This document shows, piece by piece, positions 1 to 6,223 of a stretch of 6,781 nt of DNA. A model generated the notes under the pieces. It saw nothing but the letters and a program-made list of their open reading frames with translations. It made no database searches and had not been told where the DNA came from. The stretch spans positions 1 through 6,781 of the forward strand of contig JAFYEQ010000044.1 of NCBI GenBank assembly GCA_017544185.1. Direction: 5' to 3'. Made by a program: the position numbers and the translations under genes. This DNA comes from Oscillospiraceae bacterium (GTDB taxonomy: Bacteria; Bacillota; Clostridia; Oscillospirales; Ruminococcaceae). The first letter of the stretch is position 1; each line of letters opens with the position of its first letter.

Positions 1-31
1 CTGTAACTGCTCCGATCGCTATTATTTTCAT
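1..31 (-). CDS. N-terminus of a leftward gene, possibly an FAD-dependent oxidoreductase (partial)
   Basis: Ten codons read MKIIAIGAVT from an ATG whose first base is at 31, and the gene continues past the left edge. An AGAGGAGC ribosome binding site lies at 37-44, five bases upstream, and a perfect promoter lies at 69-97, so the start is well supported even though the fragment is tiny. The hydrophobic beta-strand with glycine resembles the start of a Rossmann nucleotide-binding fold. It reminds me of NADH oxidase / CoA-disulfide reductase-like flavoproteins that begin MKxIxIGxVxAG. The second glycine of a GxGxxG motif would lie outside the window, so the function is only a guess; another Rossmann protein, or a short hydrophobic leader, is possible. 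Confidence 0.6.
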   Translation of the reverse strand, partial: MKIIAIGAVT

Positions 32-68
32 TGTCTGCTCCTCTAAATTACGATCTATGATAGTAACA

Positions 69-97
69 ATTATAGCACAACATCGCTGCATTGTCAA
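69..97 (-). promoter_or_regulatory. Sigma-A promoter for the leftward gene starting at 31
   Basis: On the minus strand, TTGACA (92-97) and TATAAT (69-74) are both perfect consensus with a 17-bp spacer. Transcription should start near 62, giving a leader of about 30 bases with the ribosome binding site at 37-44. Confidence 0.85.
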
Positions 98-143
98 TAA
101 AAACGCCATAGCACTTCTGACCTTGCATCAGAAATACTATGGC
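98..143 (-). terminator. Imperfect hairpin with U-tract, terminator-like on the minus strand
   Basis: GCCATAG (105-111) pairs with CTATGGC (137-143) and TTCTGA (115-120) pairs with TCAGAA (128-133). A 3x3 internal loop separates the two stems and the apical loop has seven bases. On the minus strand the stem is followed at once by GTTTTTAT, as in an intrinsic terminator. No leftward gene lies just upstream of it, so it would end either an unannotated small RNA or stray transcription. It abuts the -35 box of the promoter at 69-97. It could also be an RNA structure acting in the opposite direction. Confidence 0.5.
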
Positions 144-154
144 TCAAAACTTCT

Positions 155-250
155 ATATTAGCGCCACCCATAGGTGCGCCCCTTTTTTGTCCCGAATGTT
201 TATTAAAATCAGATTAGAAAAATAACGATCAGATGAAAAAACGCTAATAT
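155..250. repeat. 9-bp perfect inverted repeat enclosing AT-rich intergenic DNA
   Basis: ATATTAGCG (155-163) is the exact inverse of CGCTAATAT (242-250), so the two arms are 78 bases apart. The interval holds the hairpin at 161-179 and then AT-rich sequence in which ATCAGAT occurs twice (208-214 and 228-234), 20 bases apart and so on the same face of the helix. This could be a regulatory-protein binding region or a long-range RNA pairing. It is too short, and lacks a clear target-site duplication, to be called a mobile element. Confidence 0.3.
161..188 (+). terminator. Short GC-rich hairpin followed by T6, terminator-like on the plus strand
   Basis: GCG (161-163) pairs with CGC (177-179), and CACC (165-168) pairs with GGTG (173-176), around a CATA loop with C164 bulged. 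CCC and then TTTTTT (183-188) follow. The U-tract begins three bases after the stem, so it is plausible but not ideal. No rightward gene precedes it in the window, and the zinc-ribbon gene has its own promoter downstream. It may insulate that gene from the left side or end a short rightward RNA. Confidence 0.45.
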
Positions 251-252
251 CC

Positions 253-281
253 TTGACTTTGTCCTGCATATGTGATATGAT
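253..281 (+). promoter_or_regulatory. Sigma-A promoter for the zinc-ribbon gene
   Basis: TTGACT (253-258) and TATGAT (276-281) are separated by 17 bp, one mismatch each from consensus. The predicted start is near 288, leaving a leader of about 45 bases that carries AAAGGAGG at 317-324, nine bases before the ATG at 334. Confidence 0.75.
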
Positions 282-290
282 GTGATCACA
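281..290. promoter_or_regulatory. Perfect palindrome TGTGATCACA at the predicted transcription start
   Basis: This 10-bp perfect dyad overlaps the last base of the -10 box and the predicted +1 of the zinc-ribbon gene, a classic place for a repressor operator. The half-sites resemble CRP-type TGTGA/TCACA but without the usual six-base spacer, so it is not a CRP site. Immediately after it, AGGTC (291-295) can pair with GACCT (304-308) as a small leader hairpin. The operator role is inferred from position only. Confidence 0.3.
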
Positions 291-333
291 AGGTCAGATG
301 GACGACCTGATGATATAAAGGAGGACACTTACC

Positions 334-792
334 ATGAGTGAATTTTTTGACAGACTTTCCGAGGCTCTCACCTCTACAGGCAAGAACGTTGGCGACAAGG
401 CCAAGGCTAAGAGCGATGAGGTCAAGCTCCTTTACAAGGTAGGTACCGAGAAGAAGGCTCTTGAGATGATCTACACCGAGATCGGCAAAGCCTACTATGA
501 GGCATATAAGGACGAGCCCGTAGAGGAGGTAGCAGCACTGGTATCCGAGGCTACCATCAAGGCTGCCGAGATCGCTGCTATCGAGGATCAGATCAGGACC
601 ATCAAGGGCGTATATGTATGCCCCAACTGCGGCGCTGACATCCCTCTGGAGTATGACTTCTGCGGCAAGTGCGGCACCAAGGCTGAGAGGCCCGAGCCCG
701 CTCCCGTGGCTGAAGCTGAGGCTGAGGTCAAGGAGGACACCGTCGATATCAAGGTCGAGGTAGACCCCGACGAACCATCGACGAATAACTAA
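334..792 (+). CDS. Small zinc-ribbon protein with helical N-terminus and acidic tail
   Basis: A 152-residue protein of unknown specific function. Residues 1 to about 92 are charged and predicted helical, rich in Lys, Glu and Ala and probably coiled-coil. A zinc ribbon follows, with CPNCG (Cys96, Cys99) and FCGKCG (Cys110, Cys113), a CxxC-x10-CxxC four-cysteine site. From about residue 118 the tail is acidic and rich in Pro, Glu, Ala and Val. There is no signal peptide or membrane segment, so it should be cytoplasmic. The start is supported by AAAGGAGG nine bases upstream and a promoter at 253-281. The gene stands alone and ends at a bidirectional terminator. Similar short zinc-ribbon proteins are common hypotheticals in Clostridia. 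The ribbon may bind nucleic acid or a protein partner, but nothing here identifies which. Confidence 0.9.
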   Translation: MSEFFDRLSEALTSTGKNVGDKAKAKSDEVKLLYKVGTEKKALEMIYTEIGKAYYEAYKDEPVEEVAALVSEATIKAAEIAAIEDQIRTIKGVYVCPNCGADIPLEYDFCGKCGTKAERPEPAPVAEAEAEVKEDTVDIKVEVDPDEPSTNN

Positions 793-819
793 TGCTAACA
801 CCTTAATGAAACCTTCCTT

Positions 820-863
820 AAAAAAGCGGCATCCCGACCGAAAGGTCGGGATGTTGCTTTTAT
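820..863. terminator. Bidirectional intrinsic terminator between convergent genes
   Basis: A 14-bp stem (826-839 with 844-857, including two G-U pairs) closes a GAAA tetraloop. It is flanked by A6 at 820-825 and TTTTAT at 858-863, so it has a U-tract on both strands. It serves the zinc-ribbon gene from the left and the peptidyl-prolyl isomerase gene from the right, touching the stop codon of the latter. Confidence 0.92.
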
Positions 864-1333
864 CACTTGACGTATATGCGCTTTATGCGCTGATCGGTGA
901 CGGGACGGTCACGATAGTCGGTATCGGTCCCGGCGATGGCGTCCACGGTATCCTTACCGTCGATGACCTTGCCGAAGGCAGCGTACTGTCCGTCAAGATG
1001 AGGAGCATCCTGATGCATGATGAAGAACTGGGAGCCTGCGGAATCGGGATCCATAGCTCTTGCCATAGAGAGCACGCCTCTGGTATGCTTGATATCGTTA
1101 GCCACGCCGTTGGCAGCGAACTCGCCCTTGATATGCCAGCCCGGTCCGCCTGTGCCCGTGCCGAGAGGGCATCCGCCCTGGATCATGAAACCGGGGATCA
1201 CGCGGTGGAATATGAGCCCGTCATAGAAGTGCTGATCCACCAGCTTCAGGAAGTTCTCCACTGTGATGGGTGCCTTCTCGGGGTAGAGCTCCGCCGTGAT
1301 AACACCGCCGTTCTCCATTTCGATAACTATCAT
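863..1333 (-). CDS. Cyclophilin-type peptidyl-prolyl cis-trans isomerase
   Basis: This 156-residue single-domain cyclophilin catalyses cis-trans isomerisation of X-Pro bonds to help proteins fold. The family core is intact: FHRVIPGFMIQGG (residues 42-54, with catalytic Arg44, Phe49, Met50 and Gln52), RGVLSMAR (85-92), GSQFFI (100-105) and the LDGxxxxFGKV segment near 113-123. The position matching Trp121 of human cyclophilin A is His112 and that matching His126 is Tyr117. This is common in bacterial members and predicts weak cyclosporin binding. There is no signal peptide, so it is cytoplasmic. I chose the ATG at 1333 because GGAGG lies nine bases upstream; an in-frame ATG seven codons earlier lies upstream of that site. 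The 195-base gap to the GGDEF gene shows no clear promoter, so it may be co-transcribed from 3520-3548. Confidence 0.95.
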   Translation of the reverse strand: MIVIEMENGGVITAELYPEKAPITVENFLKLVDQHFYDGLIFHRVIPGFMIQGGCPLGTGTGGPGWHIKGEFAANGVANDIKHTRGVLSMARAMDPDSAGSQFFIMHQDAPHLDGQYAAFGKVIDGKDTVDAIAGTDTDYRDRPVTDQRIKRIYVK

Positions 1334-1426
1334 TTCGTTCATCCTCCATATCATATTGTAAAAAGTGTGATACTATTCTGCTTTCTAACATCGTTTCACA
1401 GTAAAGTGATGCAACTGCTCGCACAG

Positions 1427-1447
1427 GGACAAGAGACAAGGGACAAG
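1427..1447. repeat. Three tandem 7-bp units in the gap between the isomerase and GGDEF genes
   Basis: The units are GGACAAG, AGACAAG and GGACAAG, differing at one base. They sit in the 195-base non-coding gap at 1334-1528. In that gap I see no convincing sigma-A promoter and no U-tract terminator for the GGDEF gene. There is only a weak inverted repeat, GGTATAGATC (1485-1494) against GATCATACC (1527-1535), overlapping the GGDEF stop codon. Confidence 0.5.
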
Positions 1448-1528
1448 TTTACGGTCGCTGCCCCATTTCCCCGCATCTACCCATGGTATAGATCAAGTAA
1501 TTTAAAGGGACAGTTATGACCTTACAGA

Positions 1529-3460
1529 TCATACCTTGGAGTGGACCGCCATACCGTAGCGGCTGTCCTCGTGAGTAGCCTTCTCCTTGTACATCAGGTT
1601 GTCCGCCGCCTTGATCAGGTCGTCCACCTGCATATTGTGTACGATCTTCTTATATGCCATGCCAAGGGATACCCTCACATCGTAGGGCTTGCCCGAGGAC
1701 TCGTTGAATCGGTCCAGACTGCCCGTCAGCTCATCCATGAGTATCTGCGCATGCTTCTTGGGCGCTCTCGTGGTAAGGGACGCGATGATGAACTCATCTC
1801 CGCCGAAGCGGGCACATATCTCATTGTCGCCCCACAGAGAGCACATAGCATCTGCTATCGCCTTGATAGCCACATCGCCCTCGGAATGGCCGTAGGTGTC
1901 ATTTATGGTCTTCAGGCCGTCCATATCCACAGACACGATGACCAGATAATACACGCGGGTATCGTCCAGCGCCAGCCCTATGCAGCGGTTGATCTCGTTG
2001 TAGAAGCCGCGTCTGTTGAACAGTCCGGTATGATCGCGGACGTACAGCGCCTGCAGCTCTGCGATGACCTTGCGCATGACAGACTGGGTATTGGCTATCT
2101 CGAGAGAGTGGTTCAGATTTCGGGTATACTTCGTCAGGCGCTTGAGCGCACCGTTGTCGCGGGCCAGCTGCTGTTCGGGGAGTATGACGCTCACGCCGTA
2201 GCCTACGCTCATCTCCTGGAAATGCAGCGGGAAGTACAGCAGCACACCGTATTTTTCAAGAGCTTCCTCGATATGGAGCGGCTTCTTCGCACAATAGGGC
2301 GGTATGCGCTCCCCGTCGAACTCCTCGCAGAGCACGAGCCGGGTGTTACCCGGGTCAGCAGAGCTGGAAAGATATCTGCTGTAATCCGAGGATATGCTCA
2401 TGAAGTGCTCGCTGATGCACAGACAATAATAGAACCATGTATAGCTGTCGGAGTATCTGAATATATTCTCCGATACCTCGCTCAGGTCCGAGGACGATGC
2501 CACCGCATCGTTCAGGTCATGCATATCCGAATCCACGCCGTTGTCGTAGGTCATTATGTCGAACAGTACAGATATGCCGCCCGAGGCTTCACGGTAATCT
2601 ATAGGCTTGCAGCCGCAGGAATGGGTGAGCTGTATCTTATGGTCAATGAGAGCGAAATTGTCCTGTATCCTGCCGTTCTTGTGAGCGATGACAGCGTCCA
2701 CCGCCTTCTCGCCTGCAAGATCCGCGTCCTGCTTGGCTGTGGTGAGACGCGGGATATGGAACTTCTCGTCGAATATGCCGTCAAACCCTGTGACGATCAC
2801 ATCATCGGGAACGGTATACCCGTACTCGCCAAGCTTGGAGCATACCGTCATAGCCATACTGTCGTTGCAGCATACTATGGCGTCGGGGAGCTCCCTGCCC
2901 GCTGTCAGGAACTTGTCCATCTCCGCTGCGGTAGGCCTTGACCAGAACTCACCGTACATTATGTTCTCATCGGGGAGCGTGAGCCCGTACTCAGCCATCA
3001 CACGGCGGCAGCTCTCGACCCTCTCCTCGGAGAAGGAGTTGCCCTTTATTCCCGCCATGACGCATATATCTTTACAGCCGTGCTTGACGATCACATGGCG
3101 CACTATCGCCTCAAAGCCTGCGGTATAGTTGAAGAGGACATTATAGCAGCCCTCCACGGGACGATCTAAGCATACCGTGAATACGCCTCTCTCACGGGCT
3201 CCGGATATGATACGCTTCAGCACCCGCTCGTCCTTGATAGTCTCGGACATGACGATAAGGCCGTCGAGCCTGTCATAGTCGATATGGTCGTATATGGCCA
3301 GCTCTCCCTCGTGGTACTTGCTGGAGACCTTTTCGGCTCCCGAGTTGTATACCAGAAGGCCGTAGCCGTATTCACGGGCACGCCTGTATACCGCACAATA
3401 AAAGTCGGAGGGGCCATATTCATTGATACATGCAACACAAAGACCTATGCATCTTTTCAT
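1529..3460 (-). CDS. LacI-type ligand-binding domain fused to GGDEF diguanylate cyclase
   Basis: A 643-residue protein predicted to make cyclic di-GMP in response to a small ligand. Residues about 3-285 form a LacI/periplasmic-binding-like sensor: LPDAIVCCNDSMA at 191-203, YTVPDDVIVTGFDG at 215-228, and a closing HSCGC. There is no DNA-binding helix-turn-helix, signal peptide or membrane segment, so it should be a soluble cytoplasmic receptor. Residues about 290-470 match no domain I recognise. The GGDEF domain runs from about 470 to 630: DHTGLFNRR (476-484), metal-site Asp512, Asn520 and Asp521, and an intact RFGGDEF (551-557). The inhibitory-site RxxD is replaced by GDNE (544-547), so product feedback is probably lost. 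The start was chosen for AAGGGGG seven bases upstream; a GTG seven codons earlier has no such site. A dedicated promoter lies at 3520-3548. The sugar or other ligand is unknown. Confidence 0.93.
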   Translation of the reverse strand: MKRCIGLCVACINEYGPSDFYCAVYRRAREYGYGLLVYNSGAEKVSSKYHEGELAIYDHIDYDRLDGLIVMSETIKDERVLKRIISGARERGVFTVCLDRPVEGCYNVLFNYTAGFEAIVRHVIVKHGCKDICVMAGIKGNSFSEERVESCRRVMAEYGLTLPDENIMYGEFWSRPTAAEMDKFLTAGRELPDAIVCCNDSMAMTVCSKLGEYGYTVPDDVIVTGFDGIFDEKFHIPRLTTAKQDADLAGEKAVDAVIAHKNGRIQDNFALIDHKIQLTHSCGCKPIDYREASGGISVLFDIMTYDNGVDSDMHDLNDAVASSSDLSEVSENIFRYSDSYTWFYYCLCISEHFMSISSDYSRYLSSSADPGNTRLVLCEEFDGERIPPYCAKKPLHIEEALEKYGVLLYFPLHFQEMSVGYGVSVILPEQQLARDNGALKRLTKYTRNLNHSLEIANTQSVMRKVIAELQALYVRDHTGLFNRRGFYNEINRCIGLALDDTRVYYLVIVSVDMDGLKTINDTYGHSEGDVAIKAIADAMCSLWGDNEICARFGGDEFIIASLTTRAPKKHAQILMDELTGSLDRFNESSGKPYDVRVSLGMAYKKIVHNMQVDDLIKAADNLMYKEKATHEDSRYGMAVHSKV

Positions 3461-3519
3461 GGATATGCCCCCTTCCGTCACCGTGATATGATCGCATCCG
3501 CTTGCGCAGATACATTGTG

Positions 3520-3548
3520 ATTATAACATATCTGAAATAATTTGTCAA
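3520..3548 (-). promoter_or_regulatory. Sigma-A promoter for the LacI-GGDEF gene
   Basis: On the minus strand, TTGACA (3543-3548) and TATAAT (3520-3525) are perfect consensus with a 17-bp spacer. The predicted start is near 3513, giving a leader of roughly 53 bases. Confidence 0.87.
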
Positions 3549-3595
3549 TTGATACGCAGTAGAAAATCAGCCCCTGCTTTTGTTGAAAATATAGG

Positions 3596-3624
3596 TAACA
3601 AATATCCCCCGAGGTCATCGGGGG
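3596..3624 (-). terminator. Terminator of the purA-paaK unit
   Basis: CCCCCGA (3606-3612) pairs with TCGGGGG (3618-3624) around a five-base loop. On the minus strand the stem is followed by ATATTTGTT, a moderate U-tract. It sits 15 bases past the paaK-type stop codon and before the promoter of the next gene. Confidence 0.75.
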
Positions 3625-3639
3625 ATGATAGCTATCGTA

Positions 3640-4932
3640 TCAGTCGTGGAGCTTGCGCTTGTCGATGACTCTCACTGCCTTGCCCTCGCTGCGGGCGATG
3701 GACTTGGGAGCCACGAGATGCACCTTGGGAGTGATGCCCAGCATGGTCTTGAGCGCGGATGCCAGCGCCTTCTCACGCTTGGGTATCTCGTAGTCGAGCG
3801 CCTCAGCAGGCCTCTCCAAGAGCACGTCGAAGGTATCGGTGTTGTTCACGCGGTCTACGACGATCTGATAGTTGGGAGTGTACCCGCTGGAGATGAGGAC
3901 AGCCTCGATCTGGGACGGGAACACGTTTATGCCCCTGATGATCATCATATCATCGCTTCTGCCCATGGGCTTGGTCATCTTTATCAGCGTGCGTCCGCAG
4001 GAGCACTTGCCCTTGGAGAGTACGCATATATCTCTTGTGCGGTAGCGGAGCAGCGGGAACGCCTTCTTGGTGATCGACGTGAACACCAGCTCGCCCTTGG
4101 AGCCCTCGGGGAGCACCTCTCCCGTGTCGGGGTCGATGATCTCGGGGATGAAGTTGTCCTCGTTGATGTGCATGCCGCTCTGCTCGGGGCACTCGAATGC
4201 CACGCCCGGGCCGCTGGTCTCGGTGAGACCGTATATATCATACGCCTTTATACCGAGGAGCTCCTCGATCTGGCGGCGCATCTCGTTGGTCCAGGGCTCA
4301 GCGCCGAATATGCCTGCCTTGAGCTTGATATCCGCGGGAGACAGCCCCATCTCGTGGAGGGTCTCGCCGATATAAGCCGCATAGGAGGGCGTGCAGCAGA
4401 GTATGGTAGCGCCCAGGTCGCGCATGAACTGTATCTGTCTCTCGGTATTGCCGGAGGACATGGGGAGAGTGAGGCAGCCCACCTTGTGAGATCCACCGTC
4501 AAGTCCCGCACCGCCTGTGAACAGGCCGTAGCCGTAGCATACCTGCACCACGTCATCTGAGGTGGCACCTGCAGCTGTGAGCGCTCTTGCCACGCAGTCC
4601 TCCCAGAGGTCCAGATCGTCCTGTGTATAGAAAGCGACTACTCTCTTGCCTGTGGTACCACTGGTAGAGTGTATGCGCACGCAGTCCTTGAGGGGCACTG
4701 CCAGCATACCGTAGGGGTATGCGTCACGCAGATCCGCCTTGGATATGAAAGGCAGCTTGTGCAGGTCGTCGATGGTCTTTATGTCCTCGGGCTTTACGCC
4801 CTTCTTGTCCATCAGATCCCTGTAGTAGGGCACGTTGTCGTATACATGCTTGACCTGTGCAGCCAGCCGCTCGTTCTGGAGAGCTGTCATATCCTCGCGG
4901 GACATGCACTCGATCTTCTCGTTCCAATACAT
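3640..4932 (-). CDS. paaK: Phenylacetate-CoA ligase family enzyme (PaaK type)
   Basis: A 430-residue adenylate-forming ligase, the normal length for the family. It activates a carboxylic acid with ATP to an acyl-AMP and transfers it to CoA. Visible motifs are the P-loop STSGTTGK (89-96), YGLTE (234-238), RYRTRD (296-301), the hinge GRSDDM then IRGINVFPS (324-340), and a C-terminal SEGKAVR with the probable catalytic Lys418. The CSCGRT segment (310-315) is typical of PaaK proteins. The start at 4932 leaves GAGGTG seven bases upstream; a GTG three codons earlier overlaps that site. It follows purA by 16 bases and should share its transcript. No phenylacetate-degradation genes lie nearby. In anaerobic gut bacteria such enzymes are thought to act on aryl acids such as phenylacetate or indoleacetate. 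The actual substrate is not readable here. Confidence 0.92.
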   Translation of the reverse strand: MYWNEKIECMSREDMTALQNERLAAQVKHVYDNVPYYRDLMDKKGVKPEDIKTIDDLHKLPFISKADLRDAYPYGMLAVPLKDCVRIHSTSGTTGKRVVAFYTQDDLDLWEDCVARALTAAGATSDDVVQVCYGYGLFTGGAGLDGGSHKVGCLTLPMSSGNTERQIQFMRDLGATILCCTPSYAAYIGETLHEMGLSPADIKLKAGIFGAEPWTNEMRRQIEELLGIKAYDIYGLTETSGPGVAFECPEQSGMHINEDNFIPEIIDPDTGEVLPEGSKGELVFTSITKKAFPLLRYRTRDICVLSKGKCSCGRTLIKMTKPMGRSDDMMIIRGINVFPSQIEAVLISSGYTPNYQIVVDRVNNTDTFDVLLERPAEALDYEIPKREKALASALKTMLGITPKVHLVAPKSIARSEGKAVRVIDKRKLHD

Positions 4933-4948
4933 CGTCATCACCTCGTTG

Positions 4949-6223
4949 TCATCTCTCGATTATCTGCTCGCGGGAAGGACCTACGCCTATGATCTTCACG
5001 GGGCACTCGCACAGCTCTTCCAGCCTTGCGATATAGTCGCGGCAGATCTGAGGCAGCTCCTCGAAGGTGCGGCAGGAGGATATATCATCGGTGAATCCGG
5101 GGAACTCCTCGTATACGGGCTCGCAGCCCTCAAGTCCCTCAAGTGTGGGCGGGAAGTCGCGTATGGTCTCGCCGTCGGGACGCTTGTACGCTACACATAC
5201 CTTCAGAGCAGAGAGCCCTGCCAGGGTGTCCAGCTTGTTTATGCACAGGCAGGAAAGGCCGTTGACGCGCACTGCATGACGTACTATCACGGAGTCGAAC
5301 CAGCCGGTGCGGCGGGGCCTGCCGGTGATGGTGCCGAACTCTCCGCCCTTCTCGCGGATATAGTCGCCGTCAGCGTCGTTGAGCTCCGTGGGGAACGGGC
5401 CCTTGCCCACTCTGGTGGTATACGCCTTGGCTACGCCGTACACGCCGTCTATCATCATGGGTCCTACGCCTGTACCGGTGCATACGCCTGCGGACAGAGG
5501 ATGGGACGATGTTACATAGGGGTAGGTACCGAAGTCGATATCAAGCAGAGTAGCCTGTGCGCCCTCGAAGAGTATGGTCTTGCCCGCCTTGTCAGCCTCA
5601 TAGGTGAGTACGGACACGTCAGCCATATACTTCTTCAGCTCCTGACCGTAGCCGATATATTCCTCGATCACCTTGTCAAGGTCGATAGCCTCGCCGCCGA
5701 ACACCTTGGTGATGATAGCGTTGCGGAGCTTACCGGTGGCAAGTGCCTTCTCGCGGAAGATCTCGGGATGCACCAGATCGTAGAAGCGGAGGCCGCTGCG
5801 CTCGTACTTATCCATATATGTAGGGCCTATGCCCCTGTGAGTGGTGCCGATGTCCTTATTGCCCCTGAACTGCTCGGACAGGCCGTCGAGAGCGATATGC
5901 CAGGGCATGATGATATGCGCTCTGGGGTCGATCCTAAGATGATCGAAGGAGATGCCCCTCTTGGACAGGTCGTGGATCTCGCCGAGTATATCCTTGGGGT
6001 CGAGCACCACGCCTGCGCCGATAAGGCACAGAGTATCCTTGTAGAGTATGCCCGACGGTATGAGATGCAGCTTGTAGGTCTCGCCGCCGTTGGCTACGGT
6101 ATGCCCTGCATTGTTGCCGCCCTGAGCACGGACGACCACATCGGCGCGGGAAGCCAGCAGGTATATGACCTTGCCCTTGCCCTCATCGCCCCACTGGGTA
6201 CCGATGACTATATTAGCAGACAT
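4949..6223 (-). CDS. purA: Adenylosuccinate synthetase
   Basis: This 424-residue enzyme joins IMP and aspartate using GTP to form adenylosuccinate, the first step from IMP to AMP. Visible motifs are GTQWGDEGKGK (8-18, with catalytic base Asp13), QGGNNAGHT (34-42, with catalytic acid His41), the IMP-binding RGIGPTYMDK (130-139), FEGAQATLLDID (219-230), TTRVGKGPFPTE (269-280), guanine-recognising NKLD (329-332) and a C-terminal KIIGVGPSR. The length is normal and the protein is complete and cytoplasmic. One oddity is that Asp21, usually conserved in the GKGK-(I/V)-(V/I)-D stretch, is Tyr here. The start has GAGGG six bases upstream and a perfect promoter at 6273-6301. It is the first gene of a unit with the CoA ligase downstream. 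Confidence 0.97.
   Translation of the reverse strand: MSANIVIGTQWGDEGKGKVIYLLASRADVVVRAQGGNNAGHTVANGGETYKLHLIPSGILYKDTLCLIGAGVVLDPKDILGEIHDLSKRGISFDHLRIDPRAHIIMPWHIALDGLSEQFRGNKDIGTTHRGIGPTYMDKYERSGLRFYDLVHPEIFREKALATGKLRNAIITKVFGGEAIDLDKVIEEYIGYGQELKKYMADVSVLTYEADKAGKTILFEGAQATLLDIDFGTYPYVTSSHPLSAGVCTGTGVGPMMIDGVYGVAKAYTTRVGKGPFPTELNDADGDYIREKGGEFGTITGRPRRTGWFDSVIVRHAVRVNGLSCLCINKLDTLAGLSALKVCVAYKRPDGETIRDFPPTLEGLEGCEPVYEEFPGFTDDISSCRTFEELPQICRDYIARLEELCECPVKIIGVGPSREQIIER

Noticed and set aside
281..290. CRP binding site
   Set aside because: The half-sites match, but the six-base spacer of a CRP site is missing. It is kept only as an unnamed palindrome.
286..801. Open frame on the minus strand opposite the zinc-ribbon gene
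   Set aside because: It is leucine-rich only because it mirrors Lys/Glu/Ala codons of the real gene. The real gene has a promoter, a ribosome binding site and a four-cysteine ribbon.
1355..1400. Promoter directly before the isomerase gene (TACAAT or TATGAT near 1355)
   Set aside because: Neither -10 candidate has an acceptable -35 at 16-18 bp, and both lie almost on top of the ribosome binding site.
806..1519. Open frame on the plus strand covering the isomerase gene
   Set aside because: Its start lies before the bidirectional terminator and it reads through the stem, antisense to an intact cyclophilin.
1541..2941. Long open frame on the plus strand (about 466 codons) opposite the GGDEF gene
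   Set aside because: It is the antisense shadow of a gene with clear LacI and GGDEF motifs. It has no ribosome binding site that I can see, and its translation is rich in His, Val and Arg without a family.
3562..3580. Possible small hairpin AAAATCAG / CTGCTTTT before the GGDEF promoter
   Set aside because: The stem is weak with an internal mismatch, and neither strand has a proper U-tract or a gene that needs it.
3625..4560. Open frame on the plus strand opposite the CoA ligase
   Set aside because: It is antisense to a full PaaK-type gene, begins inside the terminator region and has no supporting motif.
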